Translations under genes and position numbers: made by a program | Assembly: GCF_000226975.2 (NCBI RefSeq) | Contig: NZ_CP019285.1 | Location: 3,224,001 to 3,288,000, forward strand | Length of the DNA stretch: 64,000 nucleotides | Source of the DNA: Halobiforma lacisalsi AJ5 | Lineage (GTDB): Archaea; Halobacteriota; Halobacteria; Halobacteriales; Natrialbaceae | Direction of reading: 5' to 3' | Notes under the pieces: model-generated | What the model was told of the DNA's origin: nothing | The model's database searches: none | What the model saw: the letters and a program-made list of their open reading frames with translations, nothing else | Shown: piece by piece, positions 26,110-35,439 of the stretch | How positions within the stretch are numbered: position 1 is the stretch's first letter | Layout: each line of letters opens with the position of its first letter

Positions 26110-27444
26110 ATGCGCGTAGTCATCGTCGGGGCCGGGGAAGTCGGTCGGACTATCGCCCACAACCTCGAGGAGTCCCACGACGTGGTCGTCGTCGACCGCG
26201 ACCCGGACGTCGTCGAGGAACTGACCTACTCCAGGGACGTCCTCTCGATCCAGGGCGACGGTACCGAACTGGGAACGCTCGAGGAGGCCGACGTCGAACG
26301 GGCCGACCTCGTCATCGCCTGTACGGACAACGACGAAGCGAACGTCGTCATCTGTGGAGCAACCAAAACCGTCAGCGACGCGTTCACGATCGCCCGCGTG
26401 CGCCGCCGAACCCTGCTCGAGACCTGGGAGGGATCCCAGGGGGCGTTCGGCGTCGACTTCATGGTCTGTACGGACCTGTTGACGGCGCGAGCGATCGTCC
26501 GGATCTCCGACCTGCCCGCGACCCAGGACGTCGACACGTTCGTCGGCGGACTGGTCAGGATGGCGGAGTTCGAGGTCTGTCCGGAAAGTCCGGTTGCCGG
26601 ATCGACGGTGAGCGACGCCGACCGGTACGACTCGCTGACGTTCGCAGGGGTCTTCCGGGACGACGAGATGATCGTCGCGACCGGGGATACGGTGTTGCAG
26701 GCAGGTGATCGGATCGTCGTCATCGGGAGTACCAGTTCCGTCGCCGACTTCGCCAGAGACGTGGCTGCACCGACGAGCGAGGAGGGCAACGAGGTCGTGG
26801 TCGTGGGCGGCGGCGAGGTCGGCTACCAGACCGCCCGGGAGTTCGAGGACCACGGCTACCGGCCCCGGCTGATCGAACGGGACCACGAGCGGGCCCGAGA
26901 AGTCGCCGAGGCCTTGCCGAACACGATGGTGATGGAGAGCGACGGGACCGACGCGGAGTTTCTCATACGCGAGCACGTCGACGAGGCGGATCTCGTCGTC
27001 GCTGCGCTCGACAGCGACGAGAAGAACCTGCTCGTCTCGCTGCTGGCCGAACGCATCGGCGTCGAGCGGACCGTGGCAGTCATCGAGAACCGCGAGTACG
27101 TCGACCTCTTCGAAACCGTCGGCGTCGACGTCGCGGTCAACCCTCGCGAGGAAACCGCCGAGGAGATCGTCCGCTTTACCCGCGCCGATCACACCGAGAA
27201 AGTCGCCATGCTCGAGCACGACCGGGCCGAGGTCATCGAGTTCGAGGTCAACGGCGACGGGGTCCTCTCCGGCAAGCCGATCGTCGACGCGATGCGGTCG
27301 CTTCCCGATGGGGTCGTCATCGGAGCGATCTCCCGTCAAGGCGAACTGATTACCCCCCGTGGCGAGACGGTCGTCCAGCCGGGCGATCACGTCGTCGTGT
27401 TCGTCGATTCGGCAGTCATCGACGATGTAATCGAGGCGATCTGA
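26110..27444 (+). CDS. trkA: Trk potassium uptake NAD-binding regulatory protein TrkA
   Basis: 444 residues made of two RCK units. Each has a Rossmann TrkA_N domain (MRVVIVGAGEVGRTIAHNLEESHDVVVVDRD at 1-31 and NEVVVVGGGEVGYQTAREFEDHGY near 233) and a TrkA_C domain (FEVCPESPVAGSTVSDADRYDSLTFAGVFR and IEFEVNGDGVLSGKPIVDAMRSLPDGVVIGAI). It binds NAD(H) or nucleotides on the cytoplasmic face and gates TrkH. A GGAGG Shine-Dalgarno lies nine bases before the ATG. The trkH start codon follows its stop directly, so the two are a tight operon. Confidence 0.95.
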   Translation: MRVVIVGAGEVGRTIAHNLEESHDVVVVDRDPDVVEELTYSRDVLSIQGDGTELGTLEEADVERADLVIACTDNDEANVVICGATKTVSDAFTIARVRRRTLLETWEGSQGAFGVDFMVCTDLLTARAIVRISDLPATQDVDTFVGGLVRMAEFEVCPESPVAGSTVSDADRYDSLTFAGVFRDDEMIVATGDTVLQAGDRIVVIGSTSSVADFARDVAAPTSEEGNEVVVVGGGEVGYQTAREFEDHGYRPRLIERDHERAREVAEALPNTMVMESDGTDAEFLIREHVDEADLVVAALDSDEKNLLVSLLAERIGVERTVAVIENREYVDLFETVGVDVAVNPREETAEEIVRFTRADHTEKVAMLEHDRAEVIEFEVNGDGVLSGKPIVDAMRSLPDGVVIGAISRQGELITPRGETVVQPGDHVVVFVDSAVIDDVIEAI

Positions 27445-28980
27445 ATGCGACGGAGGTTACACGTCGACTGGCGGGCAGGGCTGAGTCTCGTCGGAACGCT
27501 ACTGGCGTTCCTTTCGCTCGCGTTCGTCGTCCCCATCCTGGTCGCGCTCGTTTACGGCGGCGAGGACCTCTGGGTATTCGTCGCATCGATGGCCATCACC
27601 GCCACGTTCGGTCTCCTCCTTCGTAAACTCGATCCCGAGCCCGATCCGGGCGCTCGAGAGGCGTTTCTCGTCGTCGCCTTGACCTGGCTGTTCGCGGCGA
27701 TCTTCGGTGCGCTTCCGTACGTCCTTGCGGGGGACGGAACGGTTGCACATCCGATCAACGCCATCTTCGAGAGCATGAGCGGCTTCACGACGACGGGGGC
27801 GACGGTGATGGGCGATATCTCCTTCGACACTCACTCCAGGGCGATGCTGATGTGGCGACAGCTTTCCCAGTGGCTAGGCGGAATGGGAATCATCGTCCTC
27901 GCGGTCGCGATCCTCTCCCAGATGGCTGTCGGTGGTGCCGAACTGATGCGAGCCGAGACGCCGGGGCCGGGCGTCTCGAAGCTCACGCCCCACATCGCCG
28001 AAACGGCCCGCGTGCTCTGGATCGCCTACGTCGCGCTCACGGTAATCTATATTCTGTTGCTGTACGCGGTCAACCTGCTTGGCTACGCACCGAACATGGA
28101 TCTCTACAACGCCATTGCTCACGGGTTCACGACCCTCCCGACCGGCGGGTTCTCTCCGGAAGCCCGCAGTATCGAGGCGTTCTCGCCACTGGTTCAATGG
28201 CTCGTCATCCCGTTCATGTTCGCGGCCGGGGTCAACTTCGTGCTGTGGTGGCACGTCATCTCCGGCGACGCCAGGGCCTTGCTCCAGGACAACGAGTTCC
28301 GACTCTACCTCGGCTCGGTGTCCGTTCTCACGATCGTGGGGACGATCATGCTCTTTTTCTCCGCCCTCGAGACGCCCCAGACGGGCCAGATCGGCGGACA
28401 AATCGAGCGGTCGGCACGCTACGCAGCCTTCCAGATCGCCTCACTGACGAATTCGACGGGGTACGCGAACATGGACTTCGACGCCTGGAACGGCCCGGGC
28501 AAGGGGCTGTTGTTGTTCGCGATGTTCATCGGCGGTTCGACGGGATCGACCGGTGGCGGGGTCAAGATCCTCCGGTGGCTGGTGATCCTGAAGACGCTCA
28601 GGCGGGAGGTGTTCACGACGATCCACCCCGAAGCCGTCCGACCGGTCCGGATGAACGGTCGGGTTCTCGAGGAAGAGGCAGTCCGAGGAATATACGCCTT
28701 CACGCTGCTGTACCTCGTGCTCTTTTTCGTCGGCGTTGCGCTGTTCGCCGCGGACGCGGCCCGCGTCGGGTTCGATCTCCACCTGCTCGACGTCATCAGC
28801 GCATCGATCGCGACGCTCGGGAACATCGGACCGGGCCTGGGAACGATTACCGGACCGATGGGCGGGTACGTCGACTTCCCCACGAGTTCAAAACTGCTGA
28901 TGATCCTCTACATGTGGATCGGCCGCCTCGAGATATTCCCGGTGCTCGTCCTGCTGACGAAGGCGTACTGGACGGATTGA
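27445..28980 (+). CDS. trkH: Trk potassium transporter membrane subunit TrkH
   Basis: 511 residues, about ten transmembrane helices with four pore segments. The filter-like turns include ESMSGFTTTGATVM, AHGFTTLPTGGFS, TNSTGYANMDF and ATLGNIGPGLG. FIGGSTGSTGGGVKILR is the conserved intramembrane-loop region of TrkH/KtrB. It moves K+ into the cell, which is crucial for salt-in osmoadaptation in haloarchaea. It begins on the base after the trkA stop codon. Confidence 0.95.
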   Translation: MRRRLHVDWRAGLSLVGTLLAFLSLAFVVPILVALVYGGEDLWVFVASMAITATFGLLLRKLDPEPDPGAREAFLVVALTWLFAAIFGALPYVLAGDGTVAHPINAIFESMSGFTTTGATVMGDISFDTHSRAMLMWRQLSQWLGGMGIIVLAVAILSQMAVGGAELMRAETPGPGVSKLTPHIAETARVLWIAYVALTVIYILLLYAVNLLGYAPNMDLYNAIAHGFTTLPTGGFSPEARSIEAFSPLVQWLVIPFMFAAGVNFVLWWHVISGDARALLQDNEFRLYLGSVSVLTIVGTIMLFFSALETPQTGQIGGQIERSARYAAFQIASLTNSTGYANMDFDAWNGPGKGLLLFAMFIGGSTGSTGGGVKILRWLVILKTLRREVFTTIHPEAVRPVRMNGRVLEEEAVRGIYAFTLLYLVLFFVGVALFAADAARVGFDLHLLDVISASIATLGNIGPGLGTITGPMGGYVDFPTSSKLLMILYMWIGRLEIFPVLVLLTKAYWTD

Positions 28981-29095
28981 TGGCCGTTGTGCCGTTTCCG
29001 CTCGGCGTTACGTTTCGACTGTGTTTCTCCCTTTTCTTCGAGTCCGAGAGACGAGGCCGAAGCGATCGCTGAACCGTCGGTCCGCAGTACGGCGA

Positions 29096-30733
29096 TTACC
29101 TGGCGAGCTTGATGAACTCGTTGACAGCCGTGTCGCTCCCCGTGACCACGAGCGTGTCGTCGCGTCGAACCCGAAACTCGGGGCCGGGGTTGGTCACCAG
29201 GTCGCCGTTTCGCTCGACGGCAACGACCGTCGCACCGGTACGTTCGCGGATCGCCGCCCCCTCGAGCGTTCGACCGGCAAGGTCGGGCGCGGACGTACGG
29301 ATGATCTCGAACTGCGTCTCCGGCGAGAGTACTTCCTCGTCCTCGAGCAGCACCGTCGAGAGCATCCGTCCCGTGACCGTCGACAGCGCGAGCACGTACT
29401 CCGCGCCGGCCCGGTAGAGCTTCCCCGTGTTCTCGATCTCGTTGGCCCTGGCGATGACCTCGGTCTCGGGTGTGATCCGCTCGAGGACGACCGTCGTGTA
29501 CATCGTTTCCGTATCGTCGTCGAGCGCCAGCACGACGATGTCGGCGTCCTTGATCTCTGCGTCCAGTAGCGTGGTCGGATCCGTGATGTCCCCGACCACG
29601 TCGACGCCCGACCCGTTTTTCTCGGTATCGACCACCGTGTGAGGGAGCCCGGCCTCGTCCAGCGCCGTGGCGACGCTTCGTCCAACGATCCCGTGGCCGG
29701 CGACGACGACCCGTTCCTGCCCGTCACGCAGCCCGTTCGGGGCGATCGTTCGGGACGTAACCTCCTCGAGTTCCTCGTGGCTGCCGGCGACCAGCAGGAT
29801 CGTGTTCCCCTCGATCCGCATGTCGGGCTCCGGCGTCGGGACGAACTCGCCGTTCGACCACGCGCCGATGATCGTCGCGCCGATCCGGTCCCGGAGTCCG
29901 GCCTCGGCGATCGTTTTCCCCGCGAGGTCGCTGTCCCCTTTCACCACGAGTTCCGAGAGTTCGAAGTCGTCGCCGATCTCGATCGTGTCCCGGAGCTCCC
30001 GGGTGATGGACAGTGTCACTTTCTCCGCGAGGCTGTGGCCGAGCACCTGCCGGGGCCGGATCACGTGATCGGCGCCGGCGTACCGGTGGTAAACCGCGTC
30101 TTCTCTGCTTTCGGCGATGCTTACGATGTCGATGTCGTCCCCGAACTCCCTGACCGTCAGGATGACCGAGACGGACCGCTCGTCCGAGACGTCGGCGACT
30201 ACCGCCCGGGCCGAGTCGAGGTTGGCCCGCTCGAACGTCTCTTCGAGTTCGGGGTCGCCGAGGATCGCCTCGATCCCCTCGTCGTTCAGTTCGAGCACGA
30301 CGTCCGGATCCTCCTCGACGATCACGTACGGCACGTCCGCGGCCTCGAGTTCCGACCGAAGGACGTCCTCGCGCGGGGAGTACGAACAGATGATGACGTG
30401 GTCGGTGAGTTCGGTTTCCATCGCGGGACGGTCAGCGATCGCCTCCTGGAACAGGGGAAGGACGAAGATCGGCAGTGCCAGAAACACGAGGAGCACGCCG
30501 GTGAGGTTCATCCCGACGACGAACAGGTTCATCGCCGTACTGTTCCAGTGGTCGGTGTGGCCGCCGAAGCCTGCGGTCGTGAAGGCCTCGATGACGACCT
30601 GTAACGAGTCCGCGAGCGAGGTCTGGTGGCCTTCGAACACGAGCAACGCCCACTGGTATGCCACGGTGTACAACGCCACCAGCCCCACGACGAACGCCGT
30701 CGCCAGCACGATCCGCCGTCGCCATTCGATCAT
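29096..30733 (-). CDS. Potassium channel with two cytoplasmic RCK domain pairs
   Basis: 545 residues. The N-terminus is a 2-helix channel: TM1 (IVLATAFVVGLVALYTVAY), pore helix (LADSLQVVIEAF), filter TTAGFG at residues 52-57, and TM2 (NLFVVGMNLTGVLLVFLALPIF). The filter departs from canonical TVGYG. Two RCK units follow: TrkA_N (HVIICSYSPREDVLRSEL...; the glycine motif is altered to CSYSPRE), TrkA_C (DDFELSELVVKGDSDLAGKTI), a second TrkA_N (RVVVAGHGIVGRSVATALDE) and TrkA_C (FEIIRTSAPDLAGRTL). The architecture is like MthK/GsuK. It converges on trkH with a gap of about 115 bases, putting K+ uptake and a K+ channel side by side. Confidence 0.88.
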   Translation of the reverse strand: MIEWRRRIVLATAFVVGLVALYTVAYQWALLVFEGHQTSLADSLQVVIEAFTTAGFGGHTDHWNSTAMNLFVVGMNLTGVLLVFLALPIFVLPLFQEAIADRPAMETELTDHVIICSYSPREDVLRSELEAADVPYVIVEEDPDVVLELNDEGIEAILGDPELEETFERANLDSARAVVADVSDERSVSVILTVREFGDDIDIVSIAESREDAVYHRYAGADHVIRPRQVLGHSLAEKVTLSITRELRDTIEIGDDFELSELVVKGDSDLAGKTIAEAGLRDRIGATIIGAWSNGEFVPTPEPDMRIEGNTILLVAGSHEELEEVTSRTIAPNGLRDGQERVVVAGHGIVGRSVATALDEAGLPHTVVDTEKNGSGVDVVGDITDPTTLLDAEIKDADIVVLALDDDTETMYTTVVLERITPETEVIARANEIENTGKLYRAGAEYVLALSTVTGRMLSTVLLEDEEVLSPETQFEIIRTSAPDLAGRTLEGAAIRERTGATVVAVERNGDLVTNPGPEFRVRRDDTLVVTGSDTAVNEFIKLAR

Positions 30734-30850
30734 CGGTGATATCTGTGGTTTGCCGGCCGCCGTTTTGGGTGTTACTGGTCCGAACGGAATATTTCAGGTG
30801 GGACCCGAACTCGCCGACCGGTCTCTCGAGTCCGGGACCGCCGCGCCGCC

Positions 30851-33271
30851 TCACCCGGCCACACGCTCCCACACCACCAGCGTCGGCGGCAACACGACCA
30901 CCGCCATCAGGAACGAGTAGATGACGCTGATCGACATCAGGAGTCCGAACTGGCCGAGCAGCGGAGTGATCGCCAGAATCAGCGACGCCGAGCCGCCGAG
31001 GGTCGTCAGCATCGACCCCGTGAGTGCGCCACCGGTCCCACGCAGCGTCGTCAGGAGCGACTCGTAGGCGTCCCCACACTCGTTGTACTCGTCGATGAAG
31101 CGGTGAGTGACGTGGACAGAGTAGGCGACGCCGACACCGATCGTGAGCGACAGCACCGTTCCCGTCAGCGCGTTCAGGGGAAGGTCGAGTATCGGCATGG
31201 TCCCGGCAAGCACTGCAACCGTCACCACGATAGGAAACATGTTCGCAATCCCTAGCGACGCACGCCCCTCGAGTACGTGGTAGATGAGCATCAGGAACAC
31301 CAGGGTGAACACGAGCGCCAGCGCGAGGCTGAACAGCGACGAGTCCAGGATCACCTTCGAGGTTTCGTGGAAGACGACGATATCGCCGGTCGGTGTGGTA
31401 TCCAGTCGGAAGTCGGCCGCCAGTTCCCGGGCGTCTTCCGTGACTTCGGCCTGGGTGGCGTCGGCCTCGACGGTGTAGATGACCCGCATACTGCGCTGAT
31501 CTTCGGTAATGTACTCGAGTGCGTCGTCACGGGCGTCCGATTCGAGGAGGCGATCGAGGACGTACCCGACGTTGCGATCGGGGACGCCGTTGCCGTCGAT
31601 ATCGTTGGCCTCGAGCAGGCGAGCGAACTCGTCGTCGTTCTCCGCGTGGTCGTGCATCACGTCGACGATGCTGTTGCTCTCGGCCCGGCCATTCTCGGTG
31701 ACGATCGTCGACGGCGGATCGTTCCCGGCGCGGTGGACGGACTCCAGGGCGTGATCCTCGTGTATCGGCCCTTCGACGTAGATCGTCACCTCGTCGTCCT
31801 CGCCGCTCTCGAAGGTGTCCTCGAGGTAGTTGATCGTCGCGGTGACGGTGTACTCTTCGGGCGCCAGGGGTTCGGGCATCGTCTCGGCGTAGCCGGGCAG
31901 TTCCTCGGCCGGGAGGAAATCCTCCTCCTCGAAGGTGGTATCGACGGTCGTTGCGTACGCACCGGTTCCAGCGGTCACCACCAGGGCGACGAGTACCATC
32001 GCGATCGGTGCCCGCCGCCCCACGTGTGCACCGACGGGGAGGACTCGCCCGAGCAGCGAATCTTCGGAGCCAAGCGGTGAAGAGCCGAACTCGCGGATAC
32101 CGTACGCGTCTCGCAGTTGATCGAGATACACCTTCGCCGCCGGCAGGAAGATGCCGAAGATAAAGAACGTAAAGATGATCCCGATGCTTGCGACGAACCC
32201 GAACTCGCGGATCGGTTCGAGGTCGCTGGTGACGTTCGCGCCGAAGCCGATGACGGTCGTTCCAGTGACGATGAAGAACGCGATGAGTAACTGCGTGGCG
32301 GCGGTATCCATCCCCTCTTCGATCCCGGCACCGTCGACGCGCTCTTCCCGGTACCGGTTGACGGCGTGAATCCCGAAGTCGATCCCGACCGCGAGCAACA
32401 GGGGCGGGATCGCGATCATCACCATCGAGAACGGGATGCCGGCGTGCCCGGTGAATCCGAACGTCCAGATCACCGCCATGACGAGCGAGACGAGCCCCAG
32501 TACCACGTCGAACGGGTCACGATAGGCCGTAATCAGGAACGCGAGGATCAACACGATGACCACCGGCACGATGATCGCCATCGAGTCCGAAATCACGTTC
32601 TCGAACTCGGTGTCCAGGATGCCGTTCCCGAAGGTAACGATGTTGCCGTCCATCGACTCGACGGTGCTACGGACCCGGTACTGGATCGCCTGTTCGTCGA
32701 CGTCGCTCTCGTGAGTGACGACCGCGATGGTCGCCGATGCCTCGGGTTCGGCGGGACTGAAGTCTTCGCTCAGTGAGGCCGCAAACTCCGGGTTGTCCCC
32801 CAGTTCTCTGACCGTTTCTCTGACCTGGGCGTCGGTCGCCCCTTCGAGCGTTCTGATCTGTTCTTCCCTGGTGTCGGCCGTGGGATCGATCGACCGGGCG
32901 ACCCCTTCCGCGACGCTCGAGCTCTCCGTGACGCGGTGTTCCTCGCTTTCCTCGAGGTAGTGTTGGATCTCGAGCATCCGGAGTAAAGCGTCCCGTGTGA
33001 GGACGTTCTCACCGCGGTGGATGAGCTGTGTCGTCGGCGCGTCCTCCTCGAACGGCGGCTCGAACTCCTCGTTAACCTGGTCCTGGGCGTTCTGCGCGTC
33101 GATTCCGTCAGTGAACGCGTTCAACCCGGCGTCCATTTCGATCGCACTGAGTCCGCCAGCAAACAGCGCAGTAACGAGGAGGAAGACGACGATGACCGTT
33201 CGCGGACGATCGATAATCCAGTGGTTGATCGTCCCCAGTACCCGTTCGACGGACTCCGGTTGGTCGGACAT
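30851..33271 (-). CDS. RND superfamily transporter, MMPL type
   Basis: 806 residues in two homologous halves. Each half has one helix, a large external domain (about 200 residues), then a five-helix bundle. The first bundle reads VISDSMAIIVPVVIVLILAFLI...IPPLLLAVGIDFGIHAVNRYREE and the second FPIVVTVAVLAGTMPI...VLSLTIGVGVAYSVHVTHRFIDEY. The xxGxxFxIHxxNRY/xxGVxYSVHVTHRF segments are the proton-relay helix of MMPL/HpnN-like exporters. It starts six bases after the stop of the exported COG1361-like protein gene and so is its operon partner. The cargo is unknown; lipids or hydrophobic compounds are typical for MMPL. Confidence 0.88.
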   Translation of the reverse strand: MSDQPESVERVLGTINHWIIDRPRTVIVVFLLVTALFAGGLSAIEMDAGLNAFTDGIDAQNAQDQVNEEFEPPFEEDAPTTQLIHRGENVLTRDALLRMLEIQHYLEESEEHRVTESSSVAEGVARSIDPTADTREEQIRTLEGATDAQVRETVRELGDNPEFAASLSEDFSPAEPEASATIAVVTHESDVDEQAIQYRVRSTVESMDGNIVTFGNGILDTEFENVISDSMAIIVPVVIVLILAFLITAYRDPFDVVLGLVSLVMAVIWTFGFTGHAGIPFSMVMIAIPPLLLAVGIDFGIHAVNRYREERVDGAGIEEGMDTAATQLLIAFFIVTGTTVIGFGANVTSDLEPIREFGFVASIGIIFTFFIFGIFLPAAKVYLDQLRDAYGIREFGSSPLGSEDSLLGRVLPVGAHVGRRAPIAMVLVALVVTAGTGAYATTVDTTFEEEDFLPAEELPGYAETMPEPLAPEEYTVTATINYLEDTFESGEDDEVTIYVEGPIHEDHALESVHRAGNDPPSTIVTENGRAESNSIVDVMHDHAENDDEFARLLEANDIDGNGVPDRNVGYVLDRLLESDARDDALEYITEDQRSMRVIYTVEADATQAEVTEDARELAADFRLDTTPTGDIVVFHETSKVILDSSLFSLALALVFTLVFLMLIYHVLEGRASLGIANMFPIVVTVAVLAGTMPILDLPLNALTGTVLSLTIGVGVAYSVHVTHRFIDEYNECGDAYESLLTTLRGTGGALTGSMLTTLGGSASLILAITPLLGQFGLLMSISVIYSFLMAVVVLPPTLVVWERVAG

Positions 33272-33277
33272 CGCTCG

Positions 33278-35356
33278 TTAGCGGTCGGCGTTGGATTCGG
33301 TGCCGGAATCGGCGGGCTGTTCCTCGGAGTCGTCGGCATCGGTTTCGTCGTACTCGAGTCGTTCCCCGGTCGGGCCGGTCCGTTCGACGGAGGGATCGGA
33401 TGCGTCTTCGGGTTCATCGGTGTCGGCCGGCCAGACGTCGGAGTCCGATTCCACGTCGTCAGTCTCGTCGTAGCCGAACGCCGATTCGGCGGCGTCGGTT
33501 CCGGGTGTTTCGACCTGGCTGTGGCCGCCGTAGCCGGTTCGGGTCCCGCTCTCGGCCCCCGAGCCTCCGCTCTCGTCTTCCCCGAGCCGCTTTGCGATCG
33601 GTCCAGGGAGTTCGAGGTCCCCGATCCGCCCGAGCACCGGCACGCCCTCGAGGGCGGCGGCGATCCGGGCGCGGAACCACCAGCAGACCGCCACGACACC
33701 GCCGAGGAGCCCAACCGCGGCGAGGATGGCCTGGGTGGAGATCCCCTCCTCGGGCTCGACCACCTCGAGCGGGATCCGGTACGTGTCGGTCAACTGCGAG
33801 TTGGAGCGCTCGTCGTCGTATCGGAAGTCCATTCGCAGCGGGTAGGTCTGCGGGGTCGCGTCGTCGCTGACTTCGACCTCGAAGGTGACCGTCGCCGACT
33901 CGCCGGGTTCGAGCGACGGGATGAACCCCTCGTCGTCGTGGTTGTCGAGCGGATCGTTCGTGTAGAGTTTCGCCTCGATATCAGTGAGCGTCTCCGACTT
34001 CGTGTTCGTCACCTGTAGCGAGATTTCCTGCGTTTCCCCCACCTTCTGGGTGGCGTTGAGCACATCGACGTCGAACTCGTCGCGCTCGGGTGCGACCTCG
34101 AGCGGGAGGTCGACCGGCTCTTGCGTCGTTCGAACGTCGTCGTGGATATTACGGTACCTGACGTTTGCTTCCATCACCCGCGGACCGGGCTCGGCTTCCC
34201 CGCCGATGCCGACCCGGAACTCGAACGGTGCCGTTTCGCCGGGTTGCAGGTCGCCGACGGCATACTGGGTCTCGCGCGGGTAGACGTTCGATCCGCTGCC
34301 GAGTCCCTCCTCGAGGTTCGGGACGATCCCCTCTTCTCCGTCGTCGACGACGAGAACGGTGTCGTTGACCGGTTTCGGACCGTCGTTGACGATCGTTCCT
34401 TCGATCGTCCCGTCCTCGCCGACGTAGAGGTCGGTCTCGAGGTTTTCGACGGCGAACTGCTGTTCGGGTGCGGTCTCGGCACCGACACGCACCTCACGGG
34501 AGGTCCGATCGACCCCCTCGCCGTCGCGGAAGTCGACGGTCACGGAGACGGGGTACGTCCGCGCGACCGCGTCGGCATCGACGTCCATCGCTGCCTGTAC
34601 CGTCGCGGTTTCGTTGATCTCCCAGTCGCCGACGTACTCCGTGCTGCCGGACGTCTGGAGGTCCGATCCCTCGCTCGTCGGGGCGACCGGCTGGAGCGCC
34701 GCCCCGCCAGCCGGCCCTGTCTGGGACCCCGATTCGTCGGCCGCCGGGGTGATCGTCTGGACGTTCTGGTCCGGCGACTCGAACTGGACGACGGCGTCGC
34801 TCGCGTTCTCGACGCCCGTATTGTTCAGTTCCAGAGTGACCAGTCCTCGGTCACCGACGACGAGGCCGGAGCGAACGTCGACGGCCTCGAACCGCGCTCG
34901 CTCTTCGACGACGATCGTGACAGTCTCGGTGTCGGTGCTGCTGTCGTCCTCGCCGTGTGTGTACTCGATCTCGGCCTCGAGCTCGTACGTCCCGGCCTCG
35001 GCGTCCTCGTCGACGGCGATCGTGAACGACTCGGACAGCAGCGTCTGGGCCGACATCGTCGGAACCGGTGTCTCGTTGGTTTTCACATCGACCGGTGCGT
35101 CCGTTTCGTTGAGTTCGACCGTCACGTCGCGCGCCTCGGTCGGCGGCGGATCACCGACGTCGCTATCGTCCTCGTACGGCGAGGCGGCGTTGCGAATCTC
35201 CAGTTGGAGGGTCGTCTCCTCGCCCGGTGCGACGATGTTTTCCGTGAGGTAAACGTCGAAATCGGGCTCGTCGGAGGCTGAGACCAACGCCGTCATCGGT
35301 GAGCCGACCAGCAGTAGTAGAACGAAACTGAGGGCGACTATACGAGTCCGTCTCAT
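33278..35356 (-). CDS. Exported COG1361-like (S-layer-type, CARDB-rich) membrane-anchored protein
   Basis: 692 residues. The start at 35356 gives MRRTRIVALSFVLLLLVGSP and a Sec signal ending near ALVSAS. The large extracellular part repeats immunoglobulin/CARDB-like units (NIVAPGEETTLQLEIRNA, GLVVGDRGLVTLELNNTG, LYVGEDGTIEGTIVNDGPKPV, QKVGETQEISLQVTNTKSETL), each built around V-G-E followed by a beta sandwich and N-x-G/N-x-K. A single helix near residues 555-575 (ILAAVGLLGGVVAVCWWF) anchors it, followed by a very acidic cytoplasmic tail of about 110 residues. It precedes the MMPL transporter by six bases and is probably its extracytoplasmic partner, taking the role of the periplasmic adaptor. 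Confidence 0.82.
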   Translation of the reverse strand: MRRTRIVALSFVLLLLVGSPMTALVSASDEPDFDVYLTENIVAPGEETTLQLEIRNAASPYEDDSDVGDPPPTEARDVTVELNETDAPVDVKTNETPVPTMSAQTLLSESFTIAVDEDAEAGTYELEAEIEYTHGEDDSSTDTETVTIVVEERARFEAVDVRSGLVVGDRGLVTLELNNTGVENASDAVVQFESPDQNVQTITPAADESGSQTGPAGGAALQPVAPTSEGSDLQTSGSTEYVGDWEINETATVQAAMDVDADAVARTYPVSVTVDFRDGEGVDRTSREVRVGAETAPEQQFAVENLETDLYVGEDGTIEGTIVNDGPKPVNDTVLVVDDGEEGIVPNLEEGLGSGSNVYPRETQYAVGDLQPGETAPFEFRVGIGGEAEPGPRVMEANVRYRNIHDDVRTTQEPVDLPLEVAPERDEFDVDVLNATQKVGETQEISLQVTNTKSETLTDIEAKLYTNDPLDNHDDEGFIPSLEPGESATVTFEVEVSDDATPQTYPLRMDFRYDDERSNSQLTDTYRIPLEVVEPEEGISTQAILAAVGLLGGVVAVCWWFRARIAAALEGVPVLGRIGDLELPGPIAKRLGEDESGGSGAESGTRTGYGGHSQVETPGTDAAESAFGYDETDDVESDSDVWPADTDEPEDASDPSVERTGPTGERLEYDETDADDSEEQPADSGTESNADR

Positions 35357-35404
35357 CACGTGACTGTATTGGCAGCCCACGTATCAACCTTTCTATTACA
35401 AACC

Positions 35405-35414
35405 ACAAGCTTGT
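35405..35414. promoter_or_regulatory. Palindrome between divergent promoters of the MMPL module and TrmB gene
   Basis: ACAAGCTTGT is a 10-base palindrome inside the 83-base divergent spacer. It lies close to the TATA-like TTTGTAATAG serving the minus-strand operon, and before the TrmB-type gene. It is a candidate operator for the regulator; the evidence is only its position and symmetry. Confidence 0.35.
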
Positions 35415-35439
35415 TGTTTCTTTCTCCGGTAAGTCCAGT

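Noticed and set aside
25853-26119. 88-codon plus-strand frame in the APC-trkA spacer
   Set aside because: Ser/Arg/Thr-rich low-information product overlapping the trkA start; no family resemblance.
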